NCBI GenBank assembly: GCA_965218625.1 | Contig: CBDCLG010000017.1 | Span: 124,001-188,000 of the forward strand | Direction: 5' to 3' | Length of the DNA: 64,000 nt | Origin: Bin5 sp965218625 | GTDB lineage: Bacteria; Chloroflexota; Anaerolineae; Caldilineales; Caldilineaceae | Shown here: piece by piece, positions 30,302-39,703 of the stretch | Layout of the letters: each line of letters starts with the position of its first letter | Position numbering within the stretch: position 1 is the stretch's first letter | Program-made: the position numbers and the translations under genes | Notes under the pieces: generated by a model | Databases searched by the model: none | What the model saw: the letters and a program-made list of their open reading frames with translations, nothing else | Told to the model about the DNA's origin: nothing

Positions 30302-30682
30302 ATGGCAGACTTGAATGAAATCAAAGAACAGCTCGATCAGCTGACCCTACTCGAAGCGGCTGAGCTGGTGAAGTTGCTCGAAGAGTCTTGGGGCGTGAGC
30401 GCAGCGGCTTCCGTGGCTGTAGCCGGCGTGGCCGGCGCCGCGGTCGAAGCCGAAGAAGAGGAGGAGGAACAGACCGAATTTGATGTTGTCCTCGCCGATA
30501 TCGGCGCCAAGAAGATCAACGTCATCAAGGCTGTTCGCGCCGTAACCAGCCTTGGCCTGCGCGAGGCTAAGGAGTTGGTCGAGAGCGCGCCCGCGCCGGT
30601 CGTGCAGGGCGTGGCCAAAGACGTCGCCGAAGAAGCCAAAGCCCAGCTTGAGGCCGAAGGCGCGACCGTCGAGATCAAGTAG
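30302..30682 (+). CDS. rplL: 50S ribosomal protein L7/L12
   Basis: L7/L12 forms the flexible stalk that recruits translation factors. The 126-residue protein has an N-terminal dimer helix (DQLTLLEAAELVKLLEE), an Ala/Glu-rich hinge and the conserved C-terminal domain (EFDVVLADIGAKKINVIKAVR, LGLREAKELVE). It follows rplJ by 96 bases and ends the operon before a strong terminator. Confidence 0.97.
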   Translation: MADLNEIKEQLDQLTLLEAAELVKLLEESWGVSAAASVAVAGVAGAAVEAEEEEEEQTEFDVVLADIGAKKINVIKAVRAVTSLGLREAKELVESAPAPVVQGVAKDVAEEAKAQLEAEGATVEIK

Positions 30683-30701
30683 CTTTCCGGTCAGACCGGA
30701 C

Positions 30702-30740
30702 AGAGGGGCGCGTCCGAACCCGGATGCGCCCCTCTTTGTT
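30702..30740 (+). terminator. Rho-independent terminator after rplL
   Basis: AGAGGGGCGC (30702-30711) pairs perfectly with GCGCCCCTCT (30726-30735), followed by TTTGTT. It ends the rplJL transcript. Confidence 0.85.
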
Positions 30741-30823
30741 CCGCGCCGCCTCCCGTCCCATAAGCAGTCCCCTTGCGGAGGGCGGACTCCCCTCATTGGA
30801 CTATACCCATATTCTGAAACTGC

Positions 30824-30852
30824 TTGTCCGGCCATTGGCGCTGTGTTACAAT
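30824..30852 (+). promoter_or_regulatory. holB promoter
   Basis: TTGTCC (30824-30829), 17 bases, TACAAT (30847-30852). Transcription from about 30859 makes the TTG at 30893 the first usable holB start. Confidence 0.65.
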
Positions 30853-30892
30853 TCCGCGACATCCGACGACGATACGTAAGAAGGAATCGAAT

Positions 30893-31912
30893 TTGTCTGT
30901 AGGTCCGGTCGTAGGCCATCAATGGGCCGTCGAACTGTTGCAGAACAGCATCCGATACGACACGCTCCGCCACGCCTATCTGTTTGTCGGCGCAGCCCAG
31001 GTTGGCAAGTCAACCTTGGCGCGCAGCTTTGCCCAAACGCTCCTCTGCACCGGAGCGGCTGTCGGGCGCGCCTGCGGCGGCTGCCGTTCCTGCCGTCTCC
31101 TGCACGCCGCCACCCATCCAGATTTTTTCCTGCTGCCGCCAACCGACCGCGACGGGCAGCCGGACAGGGAAAATGGCATCCATCGCGTCGAACAGGCCGG
31201 CGATATCATCCGCCAGGCGCTACTGCATCCGGTGGAGGCGCGCTACAAGGTCTTTCTGATCCAGGACGCGCACAAGGCCAACGCCAGCTTCGCCAACAAG
31301 CTGCTCAAGACGCTGGAAGAGCCGCCCGCTCACGTGGTCCTCTGCCTGACGGCCCAGGACCGTTCCGCCCTTCTGCCAACCATCGTAAGTCGTTGCCAGG
31401 TGCTGGCTTTGCGGCCTCTGGGAGAACGGGCAGTTGAAGAAGCGCTGTGTACGCGCTGGGAAGCCTCCCCGCAGCAGGCGGCGCTGCTGGCCCGTCTGTC
31501 CAATGGCCGCCTGGGGTGGGCCGTTCAACAGTTCGACCAGGAGGAGCCGCTGGCCGACAGAAGCCAGCGTTTGACTGAATTACGCGAACTCAGCCGCAGC
31601 AGCCGCGTCGCTCGCCTCGCATTTGCGCAGAAGCTGGCAGCCGCGCGCAGCCAGACACCGCTTTTTCCCCTGCTTGCCCTGTGGACGGGTTGGTGGCGCG
31701 ATGTGATGCTTGCCCAATCCGGCTGCCTGGATCAGTGCGCCAACGTTGATCTGCTCGACGAGCTGGCCGGCGCCGCCCGCGACTTCTGCCGCGCCGAGGT
31801 CCAGGCCTATCTGCAGACGCTGAGCCGTATCGAGAGCTACCTGCATCATACGGTCAATACCGGGCTGGCGCTGGACGTGCTTCTGCTGCAGATGCCGCGT
31901 CCGCTCGTCTGA
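30893..31912 (+). CDS. holB: DNA polymerase III delta-prime subunit
   Basis: Delta-prime is part of the clamp-loader complex that places the sliding clamp on DNA. The AAA+ domain starts GHQWAVELLQNSI, with P-loop GAAQVGKST, a zinc-binding set of cysteines (Cys-x8-Cys-x2-Cys-x2-Cys around GRACGGCRSC), KANASFANKLLKTLEEPPAHVV and the SRC-type sensor TIVSRCQVL. I chose the TTG at 30893, eight bases after AAGGAA, because the promoter overlaps any longer start. It is about 340 residues, with a helical C-terminal domain. The next gene, ricT, is its usual partner in Firmicutes as well. Confidence 0.9.
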   Translation: MSVGPVVGHQWAVELLQNSIRYDTLRHAYLFVGAAQVGKSTLARSFAQTLLCTGAAVGRACGGCRSCRLLHAATHPDFFLLPPTDRDGQPDRENGIHRVEQAGDIIRQALLHPVEARYKVFLIQDAHKANASFANKLLKTLEEPPAHVVLCLTAQDRSALLPTIVSRCQVLALRPLGERAVEEALCTRWEASPQQAALLARLSNGRLGWAVQQFDQEEPLADRSQRLTELRELSRSSRVARLAFAQKLAAARSQTPLFPLLALWTGWWRDVMLAQSGCLDQCANVDLLDELAGAARDFCRAEVQAYLQTLSRIESYLHHTVNTGLALDVLLLQMPRPLV

Positions 31913-31985
31913 TGATTGCGCAGCCGCACGCTCCGCCCGCGGCCAGGCGCGTCGCCAGCGCGGAATCGATAATGGAGAATCCGCT

Positions 31986-32873
31986 ATGCCCACTGTAATC
32001 GGAGCGCAGTTCAAACCCGTTACAAAGATCTATTTCTTCGATCCTGAGCAACATCTGGACTTGGCCCCGAACGATTACGTGATCGTCGATACCGTCAAAG
32101 GCCGGGACCTGGTGCAGATCGTGCAGGCCCCGCACAACGTCCCCGATGACGAAATCGTCGGCGACATCAAACGAGTGGTGCGCCGCGCAACACCATGGGA
32201 CCTGTTGCAGAAAGAGTTATGGAAAGAGAAGCAGACTGAGGCGGTTTCCGTCTGCCGTGAGAAGGCGCGCACGCACGGGTTGGATATCAAGGTGCTCCGC
32301 TGCGAGTACAATTATGAGGGCGGCAGATTGACCGTCTTCTTCGCCTCGGAGCAGCGGGTTGACTTCCGCGCGCTTGTGCGCGATCTGGCACGCACCTTTC
32401 ATACGCGCATCGAAATGCGCCAGATCGGCGTGCGCGACGAAGCAAAGCTGCTTGACGGCGTGGGGAAATGCGGTCGCCAGCTCTGTTGCACCAGTTGGCT
32501 GCGCGAGTTCGCGTCGGTCAGCATCCGCCAGGCGAAGAATCAGCAACTGCCGCTCAACCAGGACGAGATCAGCGGCGTTTGCGGCCGGCTTCTCTGTTGC
32601 CTTTCCTACGAAGACCCGATCTACAAGAAGGCCAACAAAAAGATGCCGAAGGTCGGGGCAGAGGTGACGACGCACCAGGGCAAGGGCCGTGTTCGCCACC
32701 TGCACCCACTCAAGGAGAGCGTCACCGTTCTGCTTGAGAACAACGTCATGGCCGAATTTCAGTTGTCGGAACTGATTGCGGGGAAGAAGGAAAAGGACGG
32801 CGGCTGCGGCACCTGCGGCGGCTGCACTGTCAAACGCCGGGAAAGCGCGCCGGGCAAGACGAACAAATCGTAG
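31986..32873 (+). CDS. ricT: PSP1-domain protein, RicT/YaaT type
   Basis: RicT (YaaT) works with RicA and RicF in Bacillus as an iron-sulfur complex that directs RNase Y cleavage. The 295-residue protein has the PSP1 core with KCGRQLCCTSWL and GVCGRLLCCLSYE, the conserved cysteine pairs, then GAEVTTHQGKGRV. An extra C-terminal CGTCGGC motif adds three more cysteines. Its convergent neighbour is rny, encoding RNase Y, which fits the known functional link, although RicA and RicF are not in the window. The gene follows holB by 73 bases. Confidence 0.85.
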   Translation: MPTVIGAQFKPVTKIYFFDPEQHLDLAPNDYVIVDTVKGRDLVQIVQAPHNVPDDEIVGDIKRVVRRATPWDLLQKELWKEKQTEAVSVCREKARTHGLDIKVLRCEYNYEGGRLTVFFASEQRVDFRALVRDLARTFHTRIEMRQIGVRDEAKLLDGVGKCGRQLCCTSWLREFASVSIRQAKNQQLPLNQDEISGVCGRLLCCLSYEDPIYKKANKKMPKVGAEVTTHQGKGRVRHLHPLKESVTVLLENNVMAEFQLSELIAGKKEKDGGCGTCGGCTVKRRESAPGKTNKS

Positions 32874-32996
32874 GGCCGGTAGCAAGCAGAGAAACGCAGC
32901 AAGACCGTTCGCGGGGGCCGCTGCTACGCAGCCGGCGCTTTAGCCGACTGGCCAACGAGCCTCCGCAGACCATGCACCGTTCCCCGTCAATCCAAG

Positions 32997-34568
32997 CTAT
33001 GTGGCATGCGCAACCGAACGGGTCTCGCGGATCACCGTCACGCGGATCTGCCCCGGATATTCCAGATTGTCCTCGATCTTGCTGGCGATATTCTTGCCCA
33101 GCTCAATAACCTGCAGATCGTCGATTTCATCAGGCTGCACGATCACCCGGACCTCGCGGCCGGCCTGAATCGCAAATGTCTGGTTCACACCCTCAAAGCT
33201 GTTGCCGATATCTTCCAGAGCCGTCACTCGTTTGATGTAGGCCTCGATGCTCTCCCGCCGCGCCCCCGGACGTGCACCGCTGATCGCGTCTGCCGCTGCC
33301 ACAATAATCGCCTCGACCGACTCCGGCTCGACCTCGCCGTGATGGCTGGCGATGCAGTTGACGATTCTCGCATTCAGCCCGTACCGCTTGGCGATCTCAC
33401 CGCCGACAATTGCGTGAGGGCCGTCGATCTCATGACTGACCGCCTTGCCCAGATCATGCAGCAGGCCGCCGATGCGGGCCGTATTCACATCCGCGTGTAG
33501 CTCTTCGGCGATCACCGCGGCCAGATGCGCGGTCTCAATCGCGTGATAGTACTGGTTCTGCCCGTAGCTGGTGCGGAACTTCAGCCGGCCCAACAGCTTC
33601 TGGATCTCCCTGTGCAGCCCCTGAGTGTTCGTCTCGATCAGGGCCTGCTCCCCGGCCTCCTGAATCACCTGGTTCACATCCTGCTGCGCCTTCTCCACCT
33701 CCTTTTCTATTCGGGCCGGATGAATACGTCCATCGGAGACGAGCTTGCTGAGAGAAATGCGCGCAACCTCCCGACGCACGGGATCGAAGCTGCTGATCAG
33801 AATCGCTTCCGGCGTGTCATCCACCACCAGATCGACGCCTGTCGCCTGTTCGATGGCACGAATATTGCGGCCTTGTCGCCCGATGATCCGCCCCTTCATC
33901 TCATCCGACGGCAGATTGACCGTGCTGACGGAATACTCGGTGACATGCTCGCTGGCGATCCGTTCCACGGCCAGGGTGACGATCTCTCTGGCGCGGCGTT
34001 CAGCGGTCTCCTGGGTCTCCGCCTCCACCTCGCGAATCATGCGCGCGAGCTCCTGCCGTGAGCGCTTCTCCACCTCCTGCAGCAGCATCTCCCTGGCCTC
34101 ATCCTGGGTCATATGGGCCACCCGCTGCAACTCGTCATTGCGCTGCTGCTCCGCGGCCTCCAGGTCCACCGCACGTTTGTCCAGGCCGCCTTCTCTCTGA
34201 TTCAGTTTGCGTTCACGGTTCTCAATCTGGTCGACCCGCTTGTCGATCTGCTCCTGGCGATTGCGTAACCGACTCTCTATCTGGTCCAGATCTCTGCGTT
34301 GACGCGTGCGCGTGGCATCCAACTCATTCCGTGTTTGAACTTCCTCCTCCTTCAATAACAACTGTTTGCGTTGAACCTCTGCCTCGGCTTCCTTCAGAAT
34401 CTGGCTTGCCTGCGCCTCCGCGCTCTGCACGGCCAGTTCCTGTCGCCGTCGCTCTTCGCGCACGCCGTTATTCAGCCCGCGGCGATACGCGTAATATGCC
34501 AGATATCCGACAATGGCCGCGCCAATGAGGACACCGACAACTATGGCAACTACGGCTAACAATTCCAT
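32997..34568 (-). CDS. rny: Ribonuclease Y
   Basis: RNase Y is a membrane-anchored endoribonuclease that starts mRNA decay. The 523-residue protein has an N-terminal membrane helix (VVAIVVGVLIGAAIVGYLAYY), a long coiled coil (about 30-200), a KH domain with GRIIGRQGRNIRAIEQATG, and an HD domain with LLHDLGKAVSHE and IASHHGEVEP. ATG at 34568 with AAGGGG upstream. It lies downstream of recX on the same strand and meets ricT head-on. Confidence 0.96.
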   Translation of the reverse strand: MELLAVVAIVVGVLIGAAIVGYLAYYAYRRGLNNGVREERRRQELAVQSAEAQASQILKEAEAEVQRKQLLLKEEEVQTRNELDATRTRQRRDLDQIESRLRNRQEQIDKRVDQIENRERKLNQREGGLDKRAVDLEAAEQQRNDELQRVAHMTQDEAREMLLQEVEKRSRQELARMIREVEAETQETAERRAREIVTLAVERIASEHVTEYSVSTVNLPSDEMKGRIIGRQGRNIRAIEQATGVDLVVDDTPEAILISSFDPVRREVARISLSKLVSDGRIHPARIEKEVEKAQQDVNQVIQEAGEQALIETNTQGLHREIQKLLGRLKFRTSYGQNQYYHAIETAHLAAVIAEELHADVNTARIGGLLHDLGKAVSHEIDGPHAIVGGEIAKRYGLNARIVNCIASHHGEVEPESVEAIIVAAADAISGARPGARRESIEAYIKRVTALEDIGNSFEGVNQTFAIQAGREVRVIVQPDEIDDLQVIELGKNIASKIEDNLEYPGQIRVTVIRETRSVAHAT

Positions 34569-34712
34569 CTCCGAACCCCTTGGTTTGGATGCGCACTACC
34601 TGACGTACATCTGTTTGCGCCGTTTGTTTTCAGCCGTACCCTCTCCTTCTTCCCCTCCCTGCGCTCGGTTCTTTGTGGCGCCATTCATCGTTGCAAAGTG
34701 GAACCGGCCGGC

Positions 34713-35411
34713 TCATCCGTCCCATCCCCGCTCCTGGGTGGGATGGGGCAGCGCGCGCGACAGTTCGAGCTCTTGCCAAATGCGATCGATCACCTCGCCG
34801 GCCACATCCCAGCCAAAGCCTCGGCGCTGAAGAAAGCTGCCCATCTTCCTGCGGAACTGCATTGCGTCGGTCTCTTCCCGCCATCTGTACAGACGGCTGC
34901 GGGCGGCAGCTTCGCAGGCCGAGGCCGCGTCGCTCATTTCGTCGATAATCTCCTCGGCGACGCTGTCATCTACACCTTTCAAACGCAGCTCATACCGCAG
35001 CGCTCTGGGGGCAACCGGACGGAAACGATTGCGCTGCTCCACCCAGAAACGGGCAAACGCGCGGTCGTCGAGAAATTTCTGCTCATGCAGCCTTGCAATA
35101 ATCGATTCGATCTGCGCTTCACGCAATCGCCGCCCACCGCGCGGCCGGAACGCCTCCAGATTGCGCCGCACCTCCGCCTGGCTGCGGGGCCGCACTGCCA
35201 GAAAGCGCAGCGCCCGGTTGTAGCCCCGGCTGTGCAGATCTGCCTCCTTCAGCGCCCCGATTTCCCGCTCGCTGAGCCGCTGCCCAATCCTCAGTTCCCC
35301 AGCAACGACTGCCGGCAGAGGAAACGCGTATGCGCCATCCAGAAAGAGATTGACCCGCTCCTTATCTCTCTTCTGAAAACGTATCGCCGTAATGGTTTTA
35401 TCCGTCATCAT
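34713..35411 (-). CDS. recX: RecX, RecA regulator
   Basis: RecX binds RecA filaments and limits their activity. The roughly 232-residue protein has the three-helix repeats of the family: LRFLAVRPRSQAEVRRNLE, LHEQKFLDDRAFARFWVEQ, APRALRYELRLKGVDD and a C-terminal FLQRRGFGWDVAGEVI. I chose the ATG at 35411 (a second ATG follows directly) as the family match begins at TITAIRFQKRD; upstream codons read through a hairpin. The terminator-like hairpin 7 bases before the start suggests recX is expressed only by partial read-through from recA. Confidence 0.88.
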   Translation of the reverse strand: MMTDKTITAIRFQKRDKERVNLFLDGAYAFPLPAVVAGELRIGQRLSEREIGALKEADLHSRGYNRALRFLAVRPRSQAEVRRNLEAFRPRGGRRLREAQIESIIARLHEQKFLDDRAFARFWVEQRNRFRPVAPRALRYELRLKGVDDSVAEEIIDEMSDAASACEAAARSRLYRWREETDAMQFRRKMGSFLQRRGFGWDVAGEVIDRIWQELELSRALPHPTQERGWDG

Positions 35412-35417
35412 CCGTCC

Positions 35418-35449
35418 AAAAAAATCGCCGTGGTCAGTAACCACGGCGA
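35418..35449 (-). terminator. Terminator-like hairpin just upstream of recX
   Basis: On the minus strand TCGCCGTGGT, a 5-base loop and ACCACGGCGA form a perfect ten-bp stem (35440-35449 with 35425-35434), followed at once by seven T (35424-35418). This is a textbook intrinsic terminator, placed between recA and recX and ending seven bases before the recX ATG. Confidence 0.85.
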
Positions 35450-36024
35450 ACTGCACACCCCGATGCGATATATCCTGAGTTCCCGTACCACCACAGGCTA
35501 TATAAAAGCGCGAGATTCCAGAATCGCGCCTCAAGGGAACGATTTTATGTGGACACCTGCTGTTGCACTACACAACTCACCAGTCCAAAAGCGGCATACC
35601 CCGCATCGCAAACCGGGGCCGGTTTGCAGTGAATGGTTATCTGTGAGTCTGTCGTCCTCGTGTCAACAGCTGAACCTGCATCTCCACTCGTCAAGACGTT
35701 CGCACACGTATCGGCATTCTGCAGCCGGGCGAACGTCTACCGAACTGTTTGTTCAGGTGCATCAGCGACCAAGGACAAGCCCCGATAAGATTGGAATAAA
35801 TGTGTTTTGATCGCTGTCCCGGTCTGTGGCGGTAGTGTGTCAGCACAAAATCGCGTCAATGTGAGACCGCTATGGTCAGCGTTTTCAATTGTAGCCGCAA
35901 ACGCGACAATTGAGACCTCTCGGAATAATCTGGGCTCCTGTGCTTTTGTGCAGTTGGAAGGATAAGATGATGAATTCGGCGCTCGCGGCTTACGGCCGGC
36001 GCGCTGACCTGTGTCGGTCACCCG
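35450..36024. other. recA-recX spacer with inverted repeats
   Basis: No gene is seen in about 575 bases. It holds two notable inverted repeats: AGACGTTCGC (35694-35703) with GCGAACGTCT (35729-35738), and TCAATTGT (35885-35892) with ACAATTGA (35906-35913). A further imperfect hairpin (GCGCGAGATTC/GAATCGCGC) lies near 35505-35530 and is followed by TTTTATATA on the minus strand. Confidence 0.5.
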
Positions 36025-37044
<1,020 letters not shown>

Positions 37045-37229
37045 CTTCGCTGGCTCCAATACAATACCGGTCTCCACCGGATAGAAAATTTCCGGATAGG
37101 CAATCCATATGCGCCGAAGTGCAGCCGGCTCAACAAGCATACCGCAAGATCCCTGCCGAAAGGCAGCGTTCAACGGCAGCCATGTGAATGGATTGGCTAC
37201 GATGTGGCAGTGTGATGCCTCTATGGTTA

Positions 37230-37258
37230 AGTGTACTGTATGTGAATAGAGTTCGCAA
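37230..37258 (-). promoter_or_regulatory. Candidate recA promoter
   Basis: On the minus strand TTGCGA (37258-37253), 17 bases, TACACT (37235-37230). A small perfect hairpin, CCGTCT/AGACGG (37260-37277), directly precedes the -35 box. No clear GAAC-N4-GTTC LexA site is present. The rest of the 422-base gap between recA and dnaA is leader and the dnaA 3-prime hairpin. Confidence 0.55.
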
Positions 37259-37380
37259 GCCGTCTCAAAAAAGACGGAAGCGGCCTGCCCAAGGGGCGCG
37301 TTCCTGCCAAACCTCCGATAAGGGGCGAGGGCATGGATCGAAGAACGCCGCCTCGTCCGGCGGATGGGCGGCGTCGTCAC

Positions 37381-37433
37381 AGCGAAAGGCCGGCGAGGTT
37401 TGGCGTCGGCCAGTGCGAGCGGCGCCTTTCGCT
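37381..37433 (-). other. Long hairpin downstream of dnaA
   Basis: AGCGAAAGGC (37381-37390) and GCCTTTCGCT (37424-37433) pair perfectly over ten bases, with further GC-rich pairing inside. It begins 34 bases after the dnaA stop. It lacks a T-tract, so it is a weak terminator or an mRNA 3-prime end element. Confidence 0.5.
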
Positions 37434-37466
37434 GACAGTTACGTTGTCGCTGCTGGATCCAAAACT

Positions 37467-39128
37467 TCAGGAACCGGGCGGCTCGTAAATCTTCTCCCGC
37501 AAGGCGACCAGCTGGCGCCGGACCGCTTCATCCCGCTCGATGTCCTGCGTCACTTTCTCCACGCCGTGGCGAACCGTGCTGTGATCCCGACCGCCTAAGA
37601 TTTCGCCGATATGGATGAGCGACAGACCGTTCTCTTCTCTCAGCAGATACATGGCCAGCTGGCGCGCACTGGCGATTTCCTTTGTGCGCGAACGCCCAGG
37701 CAGGTCACTTTCGCCCAGCCCGAAATGTCTGGCAACGATCCGCACCACGCTGGCCGCTTCGCGCGGCCGCCGCTGCGGCACGAGTGTATCCAGAATGCCC
37801 TCGGCAACCGACCGATTCAACTGGCTGTCGTGCAGGGGGGCCTGCACGATCAGGCGGTTGAGTGCGCCTTCCAACTCGCGGATGTTGCTTTCCACACGCT
37901 CCGCGATCAGCATCAGCACCTCGGTCGACACGGTATGGTTGATCGATTGGGCTTTCGATTGCAAAATGGCGACGCGCGTTTCCAGGTCAGGCTGCGAAAT
38001 GTCGGCCTGTAAGCCACCCTCGAAGCGGCTGCGCAGCCGCGCTTCCAGCGTTGCAATCTCTTTCGGTGGGCGGTCGCTGCTGATCACCACCTGCTGCTGG
38101 GCCGCGTGGAGATGATTGAAGGTGTGGAAGAACTCTTCTTGCGTGCTTTCTTTGCCGCCGATAAACTGAATGTCATCGATCAGCAGCAGGTCCACCTGGC
38201 GATACTTGTTGCGAAACTCTTCGGTGCTCTGCTGCCGAATGGCGCTGATGAGGTCATTGGTGAACTGTTCCGACGAACAGTAGAGTACCTGCAGCCCTTG
38301 CATCGCCATCGCGTGGCCGATCGCGTGGAGAAGATGCGTCTTTCCCAGGCCAACGCCGCCGTACACAAATAGGGGGTTGAAGCGATGGCCGGGCTGCTCC
38401 ACGATCGACTGCGCCGCTGCATGGGCCAGACGATTATGGTTCCCGACCACAAATGTTTCAAAGGTGTAGCGGGGGTTGAAAGCGCCGCCTTGGAGCGCTG
38501 TGTTCATTCTGGTTGCAGCGGCCTGCGCCGGGTCTCGCTGGGCGGGAGCACGGCTAAAGGATGACGTCGCCGGGCGGGCGGCAACGGCGTCATCCGCCGC
38601 GGCGGCGGGGCCGGCCGCGGGCGCCGCCACTTCGGGCGCGTCCGGCGGTACTTCCGCATACAGAGGTGCGGGTTCAGACGGCTCGGCCTGTCTCTGCGTC
38701 TGCGGGCGCACTTCGAAGTTCACCTGCACCGAGCGCCGGGTCAACTGGTTCAGAATTCGCTTAATCTTTTCGCGCAGACGGTTCTGCAGCCAGTCACGCG
38801 CATAGGCATGGGGCGCGCCGATGATGAATTCGCCATCCCCGTAGTCGATGAGGGACGTATCGCGCACCCACGTCTCGAACGTGGTCTCGGGCAACTGCAA
38901 CGCAAGTTCGTGCAGCGTTTTCTGCCAAACATCCACGGGGTCGAGGCTGTCATCAACTGGCTGGGGCCGATCGCCGGCGACCGTCGAATCCTTCTGCGCT
39001 TCAACGCCTTTCGCCGTCTCCTCGTCTTCCGCCGAACTCTCCGGCCTCGCCGCAGCACGCCGACCGCGACCGTACAGCGGGTTGTCGCGCCGGGGTATCG
39101 AGGATGACGACTGCCAGTCTGAACTCAA
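37467..39128 (-). CDS. dnaA: DnaA, replication initiator
   Basis: DnaA binds origin boxes and opens the DNA duplex. Domain I (about 65-140) starts WQKTLHELALQLPETTFETW; domain II is a long Ala/Pro-rich linker; domain III is AAA+ with VYGGVGLGKTHLLHAIG (Walker A) and LLLIDDIQFI (Walker B); domain IV ends with the DNA-binding signature GGRDHSTVRHGVEKV. The protein is 553 residues, longer than the typical 450 because of the linker and a 60-residue N-terminal extension. The start is a TTG at 39128 preceded by GAGGAG. dnaN is not next to it; recA follows instead. Confidence 0.97.
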   Translation of the reverse strand: MSSDWQSSSSIPRRDNPLYGRGRRAAARPESSAEDEETAKGVEAQKDSTVAGDRPQPVDDSLDPVDVWQKTLHELALQLPETTFETWVRDTSLIDYGDGEFIIGAPHAYARDWLQNRLREKIKRILNQLTRRSVQVNFEVRPQTQRQAEPSEPAPLYAEVPPDAPEVAAPAAGPAAAADDAVAARPATSSFSRAPAQRDPAQAAATRMNTALQGGAFNPRYTFETFVVGNHNRLAHAAAQSIVEQPGHRFNPLFVYGGVGLGKTHLLHAIGHAMAMQGLQVLYCSSEQFTNDLISAIRQQSTEEFRNKYRQVDLLLIDDIQFIGGKESTQEEFFHTFNHLHAAQQQVVISSDRPPKEIATLEARLRSRFEGGLQADISQPDLETRVAILQSKAQSINHTVSTEVLMLIAERVESNIRELEGALNRLIVQAPLHDSQLNRSVAEGILDTLVPQRRPREAASVVRIVARHFGLGESDLPGRSRTKEIASARQLAMYLLREENGLSLIHIGEILGGRDHSTVRHGVEKVTQDIERDEAVRRQLVALREKIYEPPGS

Positions 39129-39439
39129 AACAACTCCTCTTTACACTCCCATGGGGAACCGGTGACGAAATACAAGGAAATGAGAGTCGCGCAGACACTG
39201 AGAGACAGGCGGAAGGCCTCGCAGGCGGAGTTTACTCAGTAGCGCAGGCCATTCATGCTGTCTGTCGGTAGGGGTAACGGCTTTGCAGATACCAGACAGC
39301 CTGGCCGAGTACCGTTAACTGTTCAAACTGCCGAAGTCGGCGGCAATCGATACCCTGCTATGCCTTCTCGCCACATTCGTATGAATGGGTAGTGTATCAA
39401 ATCTGGCTTTGGCGGACAATCGCCGTGAAGAAGGAAAAT

Positions 39440-39680
39440 GGCGGACAATCGGCCCGTGAAACAGTAAAACAGATCTCGTTCACCACAATATATAGTAGTA
39501 TACACCACAGAGAAGTCAATATAAGAGATTTCGAGCGGGCGGACCGGGATGTATACGTTTTGGAAATTCGAGGTGAGTATAGCGATCAGATTCCGTTCGT
39601 AGGTGAACTGTAGAGTTATCCGCACAGATGCGGTAGTTATCCCGATTTGCCTGGGATTATCCCCATAGTTTTCCCCGATT
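39440..39680. other. Candidate replication origin (oriC)
   Basis: Upstream of dnaA lie TTATCCGCA (39616-39624), TTATCCCGA (39637-39645) and TTATCCCCA (39657-39665), each one or two changes from the DnaA box TTATCCACA, in the same direction with spacings of 21 and 20 bp; TTTTCCCCG (39669-39677) may be a degenerate fourth. About 110 bp away is an AT-rich stretch, with ATATATAGTAGTATA around 39488-39502, containing TAG-TAG-TA like a DnaA-trio. Together with dnaA next door this is a good origin candidate. The rest of 39129-39440 holds the dnaA leader and no gene. Confidence 0.65.
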
Positions 39681-39703
39681 CCAGGCCGTTTGGCGCAACA
39701 AAT

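Noticed and set aside
37236..37258. LexA/SOS box at the recA promoter (GAACTCTATTC)
   Set aside because: It matches only part of the GAAC-N4-GTTC pattern and is not symmetric enough.
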